DNA from: Sesamum alatum | Lineage: Eukaryota > Streptophyta > Magnoliopsida > Lamiales > Pedaliaceae | Assembly: GCA_034509735.1 (NCBI GenBank) | Contig: JACGWO010000006.1 | Span: forward strand, 34,837,141 to 34,901,140 | Reading direction: 5' to 3' | Length of the DNA stretch: 64,000 nucleotides | Shown here: positions 23,552-35,374 of the stretch, in pieces | How positions within the stretch are numbered: position 1 is the first letter of the stretch | Layout of the letters: every line of letters begins with the position of its first letter | Made by a program: the position numbers and the translations under genes | The notes under the pieces: generated by a model | Database searches by the model: none | Seen by the model: the letters and a program-made list of their open reading frames with translations, nothing else | Told to the model about the DNA's origin: nothing

Positions 23552-24558
23552 GGGAAAAATGTAATTTACTCCCTGTGTTAAGGGGAATGAGCAATTTATC
23601 CTTTTGTGAAAAAAAAAAAGTAATTTACCCTCTGTGTTTTTGTAATGGAGCAAAACATCTCTATATGACAAGTGGTGTACAACACGCGCCTTAAGTGCAT
23701 TTGTACATGTTTTTTACTGTTAAAAATATTATACTACATATATATATATATATTAAATATATTATATATTAGTATATATAATAAAATGTATTCCACCTTC
23801 TTCTTCTTCTCCACTGCCGTCCCCTTCGCTAGATTGCGGCCGCCTCCTTCTCCCCTTTCCATTCCTACGCCCACCCCCTCCCCAGACCTCACCGTCGCTG
23901 CTCCCCCTCGCCTGATCTCGCCGCCGCCGCACCCCTTCCCAGATCTCGCGCTGCCCACACCCTCGCCAAAGCTCGCTGCCGCCGCACGCCACCCTTGCCA
24001 GACCTCGTCGCCACCCCACCCCCTCCCCGTGGCTCTCTGCCGCCGCACCTTCCCCTTCGTAGCTCTCCGCCGCCGCACCTTCCCCTTCCTCCCCAACTCG
24101 CCACCGGTCACTACCCTTCTCTCTCTCTCTATATATAATATATATATATATTTAGTTTATTATTATATAAGTGTGTATATATATATATATATATTCAAAC
24201 TTAATTATATATAATATATAATTTTAATTATTATTTCTTTAAATCTAAACCGTCGATTCAAATGACATAAAGTCTACATGGTTGATTTATTAGCTAAAAT
24301 TTGAACCTTAGATTGACAAGATCCAGGTTTATAAATAAGGGCATAAATATTATTCTAAATTTTGAATTTAAAAAATTGAAAAAAAAAAAAAATACACGTG
24401 TGTTATTCACGAAACGCATCAGGGAGGTTTGCTCTATTTTTGAAAACATACGGGGGTAAATTGCTATTTTCTCACAGGGGGTAAATTGCTATTTTTTGTC
24501 ACAGGGGGTAAATTGCTCATTTCCCTTAACAGAGGGGGGGTAAATTGCATTTAACCCC
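23552..24558. mobile_element. foldback element A with GC-rich core
   Basis: Ends GGGAAAAATGTAATTTACTC and the inverse TAAATTGCATTTAACCCC bound a 1.0-kb unit. Subterminal words GTGTACAACACGCGCC and ACACGTGTGTTATTC sit inside the ends. The core at about 23800-24115 is C-rich on the + strand and would encode Pro/Ser/Arg-rich low-complexity peptide on + and Gly/Arg on -. The abrupt composition change against AT-rich flanks is what one sees in elements carrying captured sequence, but no gene is recognised. Confidence 0.55.
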
Positions 24559-24683
24559 AAATTAAAAGATTATATATATATATATATATATTCCTTGTCC
24601 TGATCTTGTAGTATCTTTTACTCCATTTAATATATACATACCACGTGTATAAAGATGATAAATAAAAATGAAAATATTTTATA

Positions 24684-24955
24684 GGGTTAAAATGTATTTT
24701 TGGTACTGTAATTTAGGTCATTTGCCGTTTTCATCCTTTAACTTTATAGGGTAGCATTTTCGTCTTGCATCTTTTTTATTTTCACAATTTCAGTCCTTTT
24801 GTTCGTTGGAGTTCACCTCCACCGGCGAGAAGTGTGAACCTCAACGAAAAAAGGACTGAAATCATGAAAATTAAAAACATGCGGGACCAAAATACTATTC
24901 TAGAAAGTTAAAAAATGAAAATACTAATAGAAATGGGCCAATAGGAACAATCCCC
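24684..24955. mobile_element. small foldback MITE in the spacer
   Basis: It begins GGGTTAAAATGTATTTTTGG and shows mirrored 'TTTTCGTC...' and 'GGACCAAAATAC' phrases around CACCTCCACCGGCGAGAAG. Both sides carry an ACGTGTATAAAGATGA repeat (24644 and 25011). Borders are uncertain. Confidence 0.45.
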
Positions 24956-25030
24956 AATTTTAATATACATGGGTTGTTACTCTAATTAATATACATGACA
25001 CGTGTATAAAGATGACGCCATATATTTTCA

Positions 25031-25244
25031 GGGCAAATTGCAGTTTACCCTCCTGTGTTAGCAAAAAATGGCGAAACACTGTCATGTGAAAAATAAATTA
25101 GTATTTACCCCCCTTTGCTTTTTAATAAAGGGCGAAATGCCCCCTTAGGTCATGCGATGTGCAACACGCGTTGTATCTGTGATTTTGCTAAAAATTTTAT
25201 TATAAAATGACTTTCATGCTCTAAATGTGGACCATTAGATCCTG

Positions 25245-25280
<36 letters not shown>

Positions 25281-26032
25281 GACTGAGATTTGATAATCAA
25301 ATAATGGCCTACATCTATCCTGATTTAGATCAACAGTCTATATTAATGTGCAAATAGATGGCTCAAATTTATTTCAATTAAATCAATGGCTCGCATGTAT
25401 ACAATATATTAAAATAAAATTTATAACAATAAAAATATTTTTTTACAATATAACTAAATATAAATTATACATATACATACAAATATATACAATACATACA
25501 TATAATATTAACAAAAGAATCAAAAACTACACCCAAAAAAATTGAATGGGCGGTGGTGAGGATGGGTTGATGCGGCCGTAGGGGTGGGGACGAGGAAGGG
25601 GTTGCCGCGGTATTAGGCGGTGGTGAGGAAGGGCTGACGGCTCAGAGGAGGGGAGAAGCGGGGGGAGGCACGCTGGAGGGGTGCAGCGGTGATGGAGGCG
25701 AAGCGCGCGGCGGGGGAGGCTACAGCACCGACGACGGGGGAGGGAAGCAATTGTCTGGTTATGCATATATATATATTATATCTGTATAAAGATTATACCT
25801 ATATATATTGTATAGATCTGTATAAATATATACATAATACATATATTATATTTATAAAAAATATATTTATACTTTTTGTATATAATTATATAAGTAAAAT
25901 TAAATTTGGATCATTTATATATAAAGATAAGATCCAACGGTCGATAATAAAGATACAAATAAAGAAAATGAAAAAAATAAAAAGAAAATGGTGCGTGTGT
26001 TACATCACTTGCGTGAAAAGGTATTTTGCTCA
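25031..26032. mobile_element. foldback element B with GC-rich core
   Basis: It begins GGGCAAATTGCAGTTTACCC and carries GTGCAACACGCGTTGTATC just inside, like element A. The right end reads GAAAAGGTATTTTGCTCA and abuts the SINE poly(T) of arm 2 without a clean terminus, suggesting truncation. The core at about 25545-25755 is G-rich on the + strand, the opposite orientation to element A. It has similar low-complexity Pro-rich coding content when read on the - strand. No gene is recognised. Confidence 0.5.
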
Positions 26033-26139
26033 TTTTTTTTGCACACACCCACTCACACACACTCCCAATGAATTTTGAACCCAATATCTCCACAATGAAA
26101 TATTGAATCTCAAATCATTGGGATGTCCCCTAGGGACAC
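26033..26139 (-). mobile_element. SINE-like retroposon in P450 3' flank (arm 2)
   Basis: Mirror copy of the SINE at 23228-23346, with its A tail shown as eight T at 26033-26040. Read on the - strand it has GGGTTCAAAATTC, closer to a B-box than the arm 1 form at the equivalent place. The outer target repeat AATGTATGAGTGTC is present (26140-26153, - strand); the inner one is missing because foldback element B begins directly after the tail. Confidence 0.6.
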
Positions 26140-26733
26140 GACACTCATACATTTATCTCACAATATATAGTACTGCATGCAGTCTATATATAGATTAATT
26201 ACTTACAAATTCTTCATCGAAAATGATCCGACATTAATTTCTAGACCAGCTTGCGTAGGATGAGAGGAAGTCCGTATTTTGGTTGCATGCTTAGTAGAGC
26301 AATAGGCGCATGCTTGTAGTTCGATGAAAGATCAAAGGAGAACTTCAGTAGAAACAATGCGATAAACAATTTGGCTTCCAGCAGTGCCATGGTCGCCGCT
26401 GGGCATATGCGGACGCCCCCGCCAAAGGGCATGAAGCCCGCATGGCCGTTAGCTGCTTTCAGCACTCCTTGGGCAAACCTATCTGGCTTGAACTCCAAAA
26501 CGTCGTCCCCCCAAATTTTAGGGTTCCGGTGTAGCTGAATTGAAAGCAACTGCAACATTGTGCCCTTTTTTAGAGTGAGTTCTCCCAAGGTTGTGTCTTC
26601 TTCGACTATTCTAGAGAGTTCAATCGATGGTGGATATAAACGCAACACCTCGTGTACAATCATATTTATCTGCAGTGAAATGGAAAAAAGATTAATATTT
26701 GATATTTTAATTCATAGCGGATTCATATAAATA

Positions 26734-27223
26734 AGGAAAAAAATGTAATTTTGATCCAGATTCTCATGGTTTGTGGCACTTGTGGTCCAGACCCATTCCA
26801 AAACATCGATACAGGATTGTAATTTCTAAAAAGTGGCAATTTAAGTCCAAAAAGTCCTAATTTGGCTGGAATGTCTCACATTTTCCGCACATGACCAAAT
26901 AAATTTGGAGATTTTTCCACCTGTCCGGTAACCCTAATTTGGCTGGAATGCCTCACATGGGCCGCACGCGACCTTAAAAATTTGAAAATTGTTCACTATT
27001 CCGGCCAACTTTGCCTACGTATGAAATGGTTGTCTGACAGGTGGAAATTCCCAAAAATTATTGGTCAGGTGCGACACATCTGAGAGATTCCGACCAAATT
27101 AAGGCTTTTTCAACTTAAATTGTCCCTTTCTAGAAATTACAGTCCTGAATTGCTATTTTGGAATGGGCCTGGACCAAAAGTGCCACCACCCTTAAGAAAT
27201 TAGACCAAAATTGTATTTTTCCC
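26734..27223. mobile_element. foldback MITE in intron 4 of the arm 2 P450
   Basis: Counterpart of the MITE at 22147-22632, with inverted ends GGAAAAAAATGTAATTTTG and AAAATTGTATTTTTCCC. Confidence 0.75.
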
Positions 27224-27706
27224 TATAAATAAATAAAGAACGGCCTGATCATGACGATGAATGTCTAAATGAATTAAACCTTATACTTACAATTTTTAGG
27301 TCCTCCAAGTGATCATCGGTGATCTTATCGACATCGCCAAGAACTTTGACAGCCTCTTCTCTAGCAAGAGATTGCCACTTATGGTGAATGGAAAGCATAA
27401 GCATGGTCCAACCGATGAGATTGGCAGTGGTCTCATGGCCAGACAAGAAAAACACCTTGCAATGTTGGATAACTTCAGCAATGACCTTCGCACGACCATG
27501 TTTGTCTTTAATGTCTATTTGATTTAGTTCATCCAACAATGTGTCGTATAATATGGGTTCACCTTTCACTTCTCCCCTCTTGATCCTCTCTAACCTTTCC
27601 ATCATCATATTTGTGAATGTGTCTGTCAATTCATTTTCAATTGCGTTTGCCCTCTTGTATCTCCAGGTTGGCAAGTACCTAAATTCACAAAGTAAACACA
27701 TAACAA

Positions 27707-28351
27707 TGTTGGGAATGACTAACTTTTCTTTCTCTCCCTTTTCTTGTCCCACATTGCTTTGACAACCCACCTTTGTCTAACATATATTCATCTTTCCACT
27801 TAGTCCTTGGATAAGAACTGTGAGTAGGTGGATTTTGGAGGAATTGCCACACGCGCGCGCCCGCCCCGTCCCGTCCCGTCCCGGTCTGGGCAGGGCTGGG
27901 CTGGGCCGCGCGCGTGACACATATCTTTTTGGAGAAAATTCATTATTTTCCTTCAGATTTTGATTTGAATAGGTCAATTGACCAAGTCTTTAGAAGTTGA
28001 GAAAATCATGCCACATATCCGATTTTTTGCTGCATGGTTGAGAATTCGTGTTGCTGAAATTTCTCAACCCACTCACACTTTCACTCCTATAAATAGCAGC
28101 TCATTTGCTGCTTTGAACACACGAAAAAAACCGAGTGTTTTCCTCCCCTTCTTCTCTCAGTTCTTCTTCTTCCTTTCTTGAGTGTTCTTCATTGAGTTGT
28201 TCCATACTCTCTACCACGAGTGCACGTGTTAGAGGGTCTTGCTGTGTGAACCTTGGGGAGCGATCGGAATATCCTATTAGCACCTCGGTAAAACCGAAAT
28301 TTCGCTTTCAAGGCAGTGGTTTTCCCACGACACAGCTTCATTTTTCCAACA
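27707..28351 (+). repeat. 5' LTR of copia 1
   Basis: 645 bp. It contains a GC-rich ACGCGCGCGCCCGCCCC stretch with three GTCCC units (two in the 3' LTR) and a TATA-like CCTATAAATAGC at 28087. Confidence 0.9.
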
Positions 28352-28384
28352 AATTGAAAGCGAAAATATACACTTCCTGCTCAA

Positions 28385-31300
28385 ATGGCTGTTCCCGTGT
28401 CAAAAACACTACCAGATCTATCCAAACTGGAGCCGCTCGATGGGAGTAATTACAGACGTTGGTCTCAGAAGTTGCTCATCTTCTTCGAACAATTGGAGGT
28501 AGACTATGTGCTGTTCACAGATCCCCCCGTACCAGCAGAAACCTCCACAGTCACCATAATTCCTCTCGCCATCGAAAGAGCCAAAATATCTGAAGATGAT
28601 GCCAAACTCAAATACGATAGAGACAACAAAACGGTGAGAGGACATCTACTGAACCATATGAATAACTCATTATTTGACTTATTCGTCAACCACAAAAGTG
28701 CAAAACACATTTGGAGCACCCTCGAGACACGATATGGAGGCGACGATGCCGGCAGGAAAAAATACGTCGTTGGTAAGTGGCTGCAGTTCCAAATGGTGGA
28801 TGAGAAACCAATAGTGGACCAAGTCCATCAGTATGAAAACCTAGTGGCGGACGTACTAAGTGAAGGCATGCAGATGTGCGAGATACTACAAGCAAACGTG
28901 CTGCTTGAAAAATTTCCTCCTACTTGGAGTGAATACCGTAATCACTTGAAACACAAGAAAAAAGACCTAACCCTCCAGGAGCGAATCAGTCACATGAGAA
29001 CAGAGGAAGCCAACCGTTTGAAAGATAAGGAAACTTCTAACCCTTCCCTTTCAGTTAAAGCTAACTTGGTTGAATCTTCTGCCTCTAGAGACAGGTTCCA
29101 TCAAAACAAAGGAAAAAAGTTCCAGAAAAGCAATCAGCACAAGGTGTCCAAAGGAACTGATGGCAAAATCCAAAAAGGGAAACAATTGTGCTATTGCTGT
29201 GGGAAGCCCGGACACAAAGCCTACCAGTGCTACCAAAGAAAAGACCAACAAAAGCAAAACCACAAGCCAACCAATCATGCTGCTCCACAAGCCAACCTAG
29301 CTGAGAAGGATGAGATCATAGCTGCAGTAGTAGTAGAGGCGAATCTAGTGGAAAACAAAGAAGACTGGATATTGGACACCATCGCATCTAGGCACTTTTG
29401 TTCCAACAAAGCTCTATTCCATGAATTACTTGATGCAACAGACGGCGAGTGTGTCTTCATGGGGAATTCTGCCACAGCCGGAGTCTTGGGTAAAGGAAAG
29501 GTTTTTCTGAAACTTACATCTGGTAAAACTTTGGCTTTGAACGATGTGCTATATGTGCCTTCCTTGCGTAGAAATCTCATTTCCGGTAGCTTATTGAACA
29601 AAGCAGGTTTGAAAATTGTCTTAGAATCTGATAAGGCAATAATCACTAAAAATAGTGAATTCGTAGGGAAAGGGTACTTATCAGATGGTCTCTTTGTTCT
29701 GAACACTGTTCCCACTTTGCTTAATGAAGTATCTTCCAATTCTGCTTATTTGGTGGAGTCTTATGACGTGTGGCATGGTAGACTAGGACATATTAACTTT
29801 GCTTCTATTAAAAGGTTGAAAAGCATGAATCTTATCAATGTTTTTGATTCTAATAAATGCTCTAAATGCTCAGTTTGCGTAGAGGCTAAACTTGTTAAAA
29901 AACCTTTTAAACCTGTAACATCTAGAAGCACGGAACTTCTTGAATTGATTCATTCGGATTTGGCGGATTTCAAAAAACTCTTTAAGCAAAGGTGGTAAAA
30001 ATATTATATATCTTTCATTGATGATTTTTCGAGATACACCAAAATTTATTTGCTAAAAACAAAAGATGAAGCGGCTGAAATGTTTTTAAAATACAAAGCA
30101 GAAGTTGAGAATCAACTAGATAAGAAGATTAAAAGACTCAGATCTGATAGAGGTGGAGAGTATAATACCAATCTTTTGAAGGATTTTTGTGAAAAACATG
30201 GAATAATCCATGAAACTAGTGCCCCTTATACACCTCAACAAAATGGCATAGCTGAACGGAAAAATAGAACTCTAAAAGAAATGATGAATGCTATCCTTCT
30301 AAGCTCTGGTATGCTGGATAATATGTGGGGGGAAGCAGTTCTATCTGCATGCTATGTATTAAATAGAGTCCCACATAAAAGGTTAGATAAAACGCCTTAT
30401 GAAATGTGGAGAGGTTTTGCCCCTAACTTAGGGTATCTCAAAGTATGGGGGTGCTTGGCTAAAGTAGCATATCCAGACTTCAGAAAAATGAACATAGGAT
30501 CTAAGACCTTTGATTGTGCATTTATTGGCTACGCCCATAATAGTTCTGCTTACAGATTTATGTGTTTAAGTAATTTTTCTATCTGTGAATCTAGAGATGC
30601 TGAGTTCTTTGAACATGTTTTTCCTCTTTGTAAAACTCTCAATAATGATGTAGTTTCACCTAGTGTCAACTTAGAACCTTTGAACACTTCTCTTGTTGAA
30701 AATGAACTTAGAAGGAGTAAGAGACAAAAAATTGGAACTAGCTTTGGATCAGATTTCCTAACTGTATTCCTAGCTGAAAACAGTGATAAAATAGATGAAC
30801 ATTTTGTTTCAGCCTTTTTGGTTAATGAAGACCCTAAGACTTACACAGAAGCTATAACTTCTATAGATTCTAATTTTTGGAAAGAAGCTATTAAAAGCGA
30901 ACTAGACTCCATTATAACAAATCACACTTGGGATCTAGTTGATTTACCTAAAGGGAGTAAGCCCATTAAGTGCAAATGGATCTTCAAAAGGAAAACTAGG
31001 ACAGATGGGTCTATAGAAAAATACAAAGCTAGATTAGTAGTTGTAGGTTATACACAAAGGAAAGGTATAGATTACTTTGACACCTATTCACCTGTGACGA
31101 AAATTGCAACCATTAGAACCTTGATTGCACTATCCGCCATATATGAACTAGTAATTCATCAAATGGATGTAAAAACTGCCTTTTTAAATGGTGACTTAGA
31201 AGAAGAAATATATGTGGAACAACCTGAAGGCTTTGTAGTTTCAGGTCAAGAAAATAAAGTGTGCAAACTTCGAAAGTCTCTTTATGGTCTTAAACAGGCT

Positions 31301-32369
31301 CCCAAACAATGGTATGAGAAGCTAGATCACACTTTGGTAACCAATGGTTATAATGTAAATGCATCAGATACTTGTGTTTATTCAAAATTGTTTGGTTCAG
31401 ACTGTGTGATTATATGTTTATATGTTGATGACATGCTGATTTTTGGTACTAATCTAGAGGTAGTTAATGAAACTAAGAAGTTCTTGTCTTCACATTTTTG
31501 ATATGAAAGATTTGGGGGAAGCTGATGTAATTCTTGGTGTTAAAATTAGGAAGTCAGAAAATGGGTTTTTCCTGAGTCAATCACACTACGTAGAAAAGAT
31601 TCTAAGGAAATTTAACTGTTATGATGAAATGCCTGTTAGAACTCCCTATGATCCAAGCACTTGTTTAAAAAAGAATAATGGTGACAGTGTGTCAAAAACT
31701 GAGTATGCCAAAATTATAGGGAGTGTTATGTTTCTTATGAATTATACTAGACCTGACATAGCCTATGCAGTGAGTAGACTAAGTCGTTACACTCATAACC
31801 CTAATAGACAACACTGGAATGCCCTTCATCGCCTGTTAAGATACCTAAAAGGTACAATGGACCTGTGTTTGCATTTTAATAAATTTCCTGCAGTGTTAGA
31901 AGGATTTTGTGACGCAAACTGGGTTACCGATAACGATGAAGTAAGTTCAACTAGTGGTTATGTTTTTACTTTGGGGGGTGGAGCTATCTCTTGGAAATCA
32001 TCTAAACAAACCTGCATTGCACGCTCTACCATGGAATCTGAATTTATTGCTCTTGATTTAGCAGGACAAGAAGCTGAGTGGCTGAGAAATCTGTTGAGAG
32101 ATGTGCCACTGTGGGGGTCATCTGTACCAGTCTCTCTGCACTGCGATTCTCAAGCCGCTATTGGGATTGCCAAAAGTTATGCGTACAATGGCAAAAGAAG
32201 ACATATACGCATCCAACATGGTGCAGTGAAAGAGCTCTTGAAGAACGGAGTAATCTCCCTGGATTATGTGAGGTCCGAGAGGAATTTGGCAGATCCTCTC
32301 ACAAAAGGACTAACCAGGAGAGTTGTGTTTGAGACTTCAAGAGCAATGGGGCTTAAAGCTCCAGAGTGA
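28385..32369 (+). pseudogene. copia 1 gag-pol polyprotein (nearly intact)
   Basis: Gag, protease, integrase, reverse transcriptase and RNase H in the copia order. The first open part (28385-29998) has Gag phrase LDGSNYRRW, a CCHC knuckle CYCCGKPGHKAYQC (about residue 270) and the protease site WILDTIASRHFC, where the usual D-S/T-G reads D-T-I. It also holds the HHCC integrase finger (VWHGRLGH...CSKCSVC). A TAA at 29996 breaks integrase; the same frame resumes at once (30050-31501) with RSDRGGEY, TPQQNGIAERKNRT, RT MDVKTAFLNGDLEEEIY and YVDDML. One extra T near 31499 shifts RNase H into another frame (31467-32369; [15 protein letters not shown]). Three lesions in about 4 kb: close to functional. 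Confidence 0.9.
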
Positions 32370-32858
32370 TGTATTATGGTTAATAACCATATGAGATCCA
32401 TAGCCCAGTATGTTGGGTGGTCCTAACAAGGACTTGATGGATGATCCTGATCAAATGGGTCAGGAAGATAACTTCATAGCTCAGTGGTTGAGTGGTCTAT
32501 AAAAATATGGACTTGATGAAGCTATCTAGATGAGTGTGAAGGTGGGGCCGCCTTCTATGAAAGGAAAGGAGTTCTTTCTAGAGCACTCATCAGAAACTCA
32601 AGGTATTAAGCGCAGGGCCACAAAAGCGCTAGGGTCTATATCGCGGAACAACTCAATAAGGGAGTAATACGTGTTGTGACGATCCTGGCTTCAGCTATCG
32701 AAAGTTCAAGATGTATATCACTTTCGTTTAGCTGAGCTGTAGCCTCACCTCACTATGCATTAATTCAAATCGAAAGATATTAATGCTTAAGTATATTTCT
32801 CCCTTCACTCATAATTATTCCTTTCTCAAAACATCCGAGTTAGTCATTCGTGGGGGAA

Positions 32859-33500
32859 TGTTGGGAATGACTAACTTTTCTTTCTCTCCCTTTCCTTGTC
32901 CCACATTGCTTTGACAACCCACCTTTGTCTAACATATATTCATCTTTCCACTTAGTCCTTGGATAAGAACTGTGAGTAGGTGGATTTTGGAGGAATTGCC
33001 ACACGCGCGCGCCCGCCCCGTCCCGTCCCGGTCCGGGCAGGGCTGGGCTGGGCCGCGCGCGTGACACATATCTTTTTGGAGAAAATTCATTATTTTCCTT
33101 CAGATTTTGATTTGAATAGGTCAATTGACCAAGTCTTTAGAAGTTGAGAAAATCATGCCACATATCCGATTTTTTGCTGCATGGTTGAGAATTCGTGTTG
33201 CTGAAATTTCTCAACCCACTCACACTTTCACTCCTATAAATAGCAGCTCATTTGCTGCTTTGAACACACGAAAAAAACCGAGTGTTTCCTCCCCTTCTTC
33301 TCTCAGTTCTTCTTCTTCTTCCTTTCTTGAGTGTTCTTCATTGAGTTGTTCCATACTCTCTACCACGAGTGCACGTGTTAGAGGGTCTTGCTGTGTGAAC
33401 CTTGGGGAGCGATCGGAATATCCTATTAGCACCTCGGTAGAACCGAAATTTCTCTTTCAAGGCAGTGGTTTTCCCACGACACAGCTTCATTTTTCCAACA
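32859..33500 (+). repeat. 3' LTR of copia 1
   Basis: 642 bp, nearly identical to the 5' LTR at 27707-28351. It differs at CCCTTTCCTTG, GGTCCGGGC, GGTAGAACCG and TTTCTCTTTC, and by indels in GTCCC and TTC repeats. Confidence 0.9.
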
Positions 33501-33701
33501 AACAACAATTTCACGACAGACTAATAACAAATTGTTAGACAGACGGGTATCGTTCATTGTCCAATATTGAAAAAGTATAAGCCAAGGTCATGCATTTTAA
33601 ACTATAAATATATATGGTGATAGTTTAGTCTATGTTTGTTTATTTATGTTCTTTGGCATTGAATTCTGCATTTGTTTCTTTCTCTTTTTTTATTATTTCA
33701 C

Positions 33702-34019
33702 AGTAAAATTATATTTTTAGTCTTGTAACTTTAGGTGGTCACCACTTTGAGTCCTTAAACTTACTCTGTTTACACATTTAGTCGTTTTTTTAACGAATTT
33801 AGTCACACACGTCTCAAATTTAGTTCTGTGTTGACAAATTTGATTCTGACAGCATATAGTTATAGGACCAAAAATGAGATCTACTCCACTCTAAAGGGGA
33901 CCAAAATTGTCAACACATGACTAAATTTGTCAAAGGAAGAACTAAATATGTAAATGGAGAAAGTTAGAGGACAAAGTGCTAACGACCTATAGTTATATGA
34001 CAAAAAATATAATTTTGCC
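33702..34019. mobile_element. foldback MITE in intron 3 of the arm 2 P450
   Basis: Counterpart of the 324-bp MITE at 21136-21459. Ends AGTAAAATTATATTTTTAG and AATATAATTTTGCC are inverted. It lies just beyond the copia 1 3' LTR. Confidence 0.65.
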
Positions 34020-34677
34020 ATATTCATTATACTAGATGTAGTGGTATGTTGTCGCTACGTGTATATAATTAATAATTTTTTACGTTTTTGAATTGAGTAC
34101 TGGAACTTACTGCTCTCCAGGAACGCTGAAAGGCTGAGCGGGATTTGCAATAAATATGAGCTCATGCAGGAGATGAAAAACCTTTTTCACTGTTGGAGTG
34201 AAAGGAATGTCGACTAATGCGTTTGATACTACAGCAGCTGAAAAGTCTGGGAGATAAGGGTAAACATCCAACTCAGTGGGAGACCCGTCCCTTGGGACTA
34301 TCCTGCTCCATTCATCTAGAATTTTCTCACAAGAGGTTTGAAAAGTGGACATCATGTTCTGTAATGCACAAGAATCATAAAAGTGTAAGAATTTTAACGA
34401 AAAGTGAGTTGCGCCGGTAGTAATCCACCAACACGAGTAGAGGGCGTGTGTGTGAGTTTGTACAACAGTTAGAGCAAGATCTGGTATGAGTGATCTTAAG
34501 AAAACATCGACGGGTTGTAGAATGAATTTATGATGATTGTCGATTGTTTTTGTTTGAAATTTTGATGTCGGATGTAGCTACTTATGTTTTTGTTGTACAA
34601 TATTTGTAGCAACTCTACTAATATGATATAATTTAAGGGCAAATTGCACTATACCTACATGTGATACAGGAAATAGA

Positions 34678-34957
34678 GGGAAAATTGTAATTCTCATTCT
34701 ATAAGGGTGGCAATTTTGATCTTGTACGAATTAATTTTCGGAATTTAGTTTGTAACTCTAAAAATTTGGCAATTTTGGTCCCATTTGGCCAGCGGAAAAG
34801 CCCAATTTTAAAGGTCATATGCTCGGGCACATGCGCTTTTCCGATGAAAAAGGACCAAAATTGCCAATTTTCAAAGTTATAGTACTAGATCGCAAAAATC
34901 AATTCGTGCTGGACCAAAATTGAATCCTAAGCTACAGGATGAAAATTACAGTTTTTC
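34678..34957. mobile_element. foldback MITE in intron 2 of the arm 2 P450
   Basis: Counterpart of 20196-20475, starting GGGAAAATTGTAATTCTCATT and ending in GAAAATTACAGTTTTTC. Confidence 0.55.
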
Positions 34958-35374
34958 TATTTTTAGTCCATTTGTTCAACACTGCTCTCGACACATCCAT
35001 GCTAGAGGCACGTTGATCTATCGGGTTTGAAAATTTATTTTTATGGCTCTAATTTTTTGAATTGTAGACTTTATTAATGTATTTTTTCTAAAGGGTAAAA
35101 AATAGGTGAATGTTTAGTAAAAAAATAATATTTTTATAGTATACTTGTTCACCGCTGCAATCGCCAACCCTTTGCTTGGGGCATGTTAACTTGCAAAGCT
35201 TGAAAAATAAATTTCAAAGGCTTTAATTTTTCAATTGAAAGGCGCCTTTAATTTATATTCTCTATGAGTAAAAAATAGTAAAATTTTTAGCAAAAAAATA
35301 AGTTTTGGTAGTTTATTTGTTTAGCACTTCTCTGAACACACGCACTTCCCTGAACACACCACATGTTTTTTTGG

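Larger units (their letters stand above)
27707..33500 (+). mobile_element. Ty1/copia retrotransposon 1, intron 3 of arm 2 P450
   Basis: Complete 5,794-bp element with LTRs TGTTGGGAATGAC...TTTTTCCAACA and 5-bp target duplications AACAA (27702-27706, 33501-33505). Arm 1 intron 3 shows the unfilled site (AACAATAATTTC in P450 antisense). It is oriented opposite to the P450. The two LTRs differ by roughly four substitutions and a few short indels over about 640 bp, so the insertion is recent. A purine-rich GTGGGGGAA precedes the 3' LTR. I do not recognise a standard primer-binding site after the 5' LTR. Confidence 0.95.

Noticed and set aside
23672..24214. 180-codon Pro-rich frame in foldback element A and overlapping Gly/Arg-rich frames on the - strand
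   Set aside because: Open on both strands because of GC-rich low complexity without A/T stops; bounded by element termini and without a recognisable domain, so not called as a gene.
28135..28449. Ser-rich frames in the copia 1 LTRs (also 33125-33538)
   Set aside because: LTR sequence in both copies with no domain; the gag frame starts at 28385.
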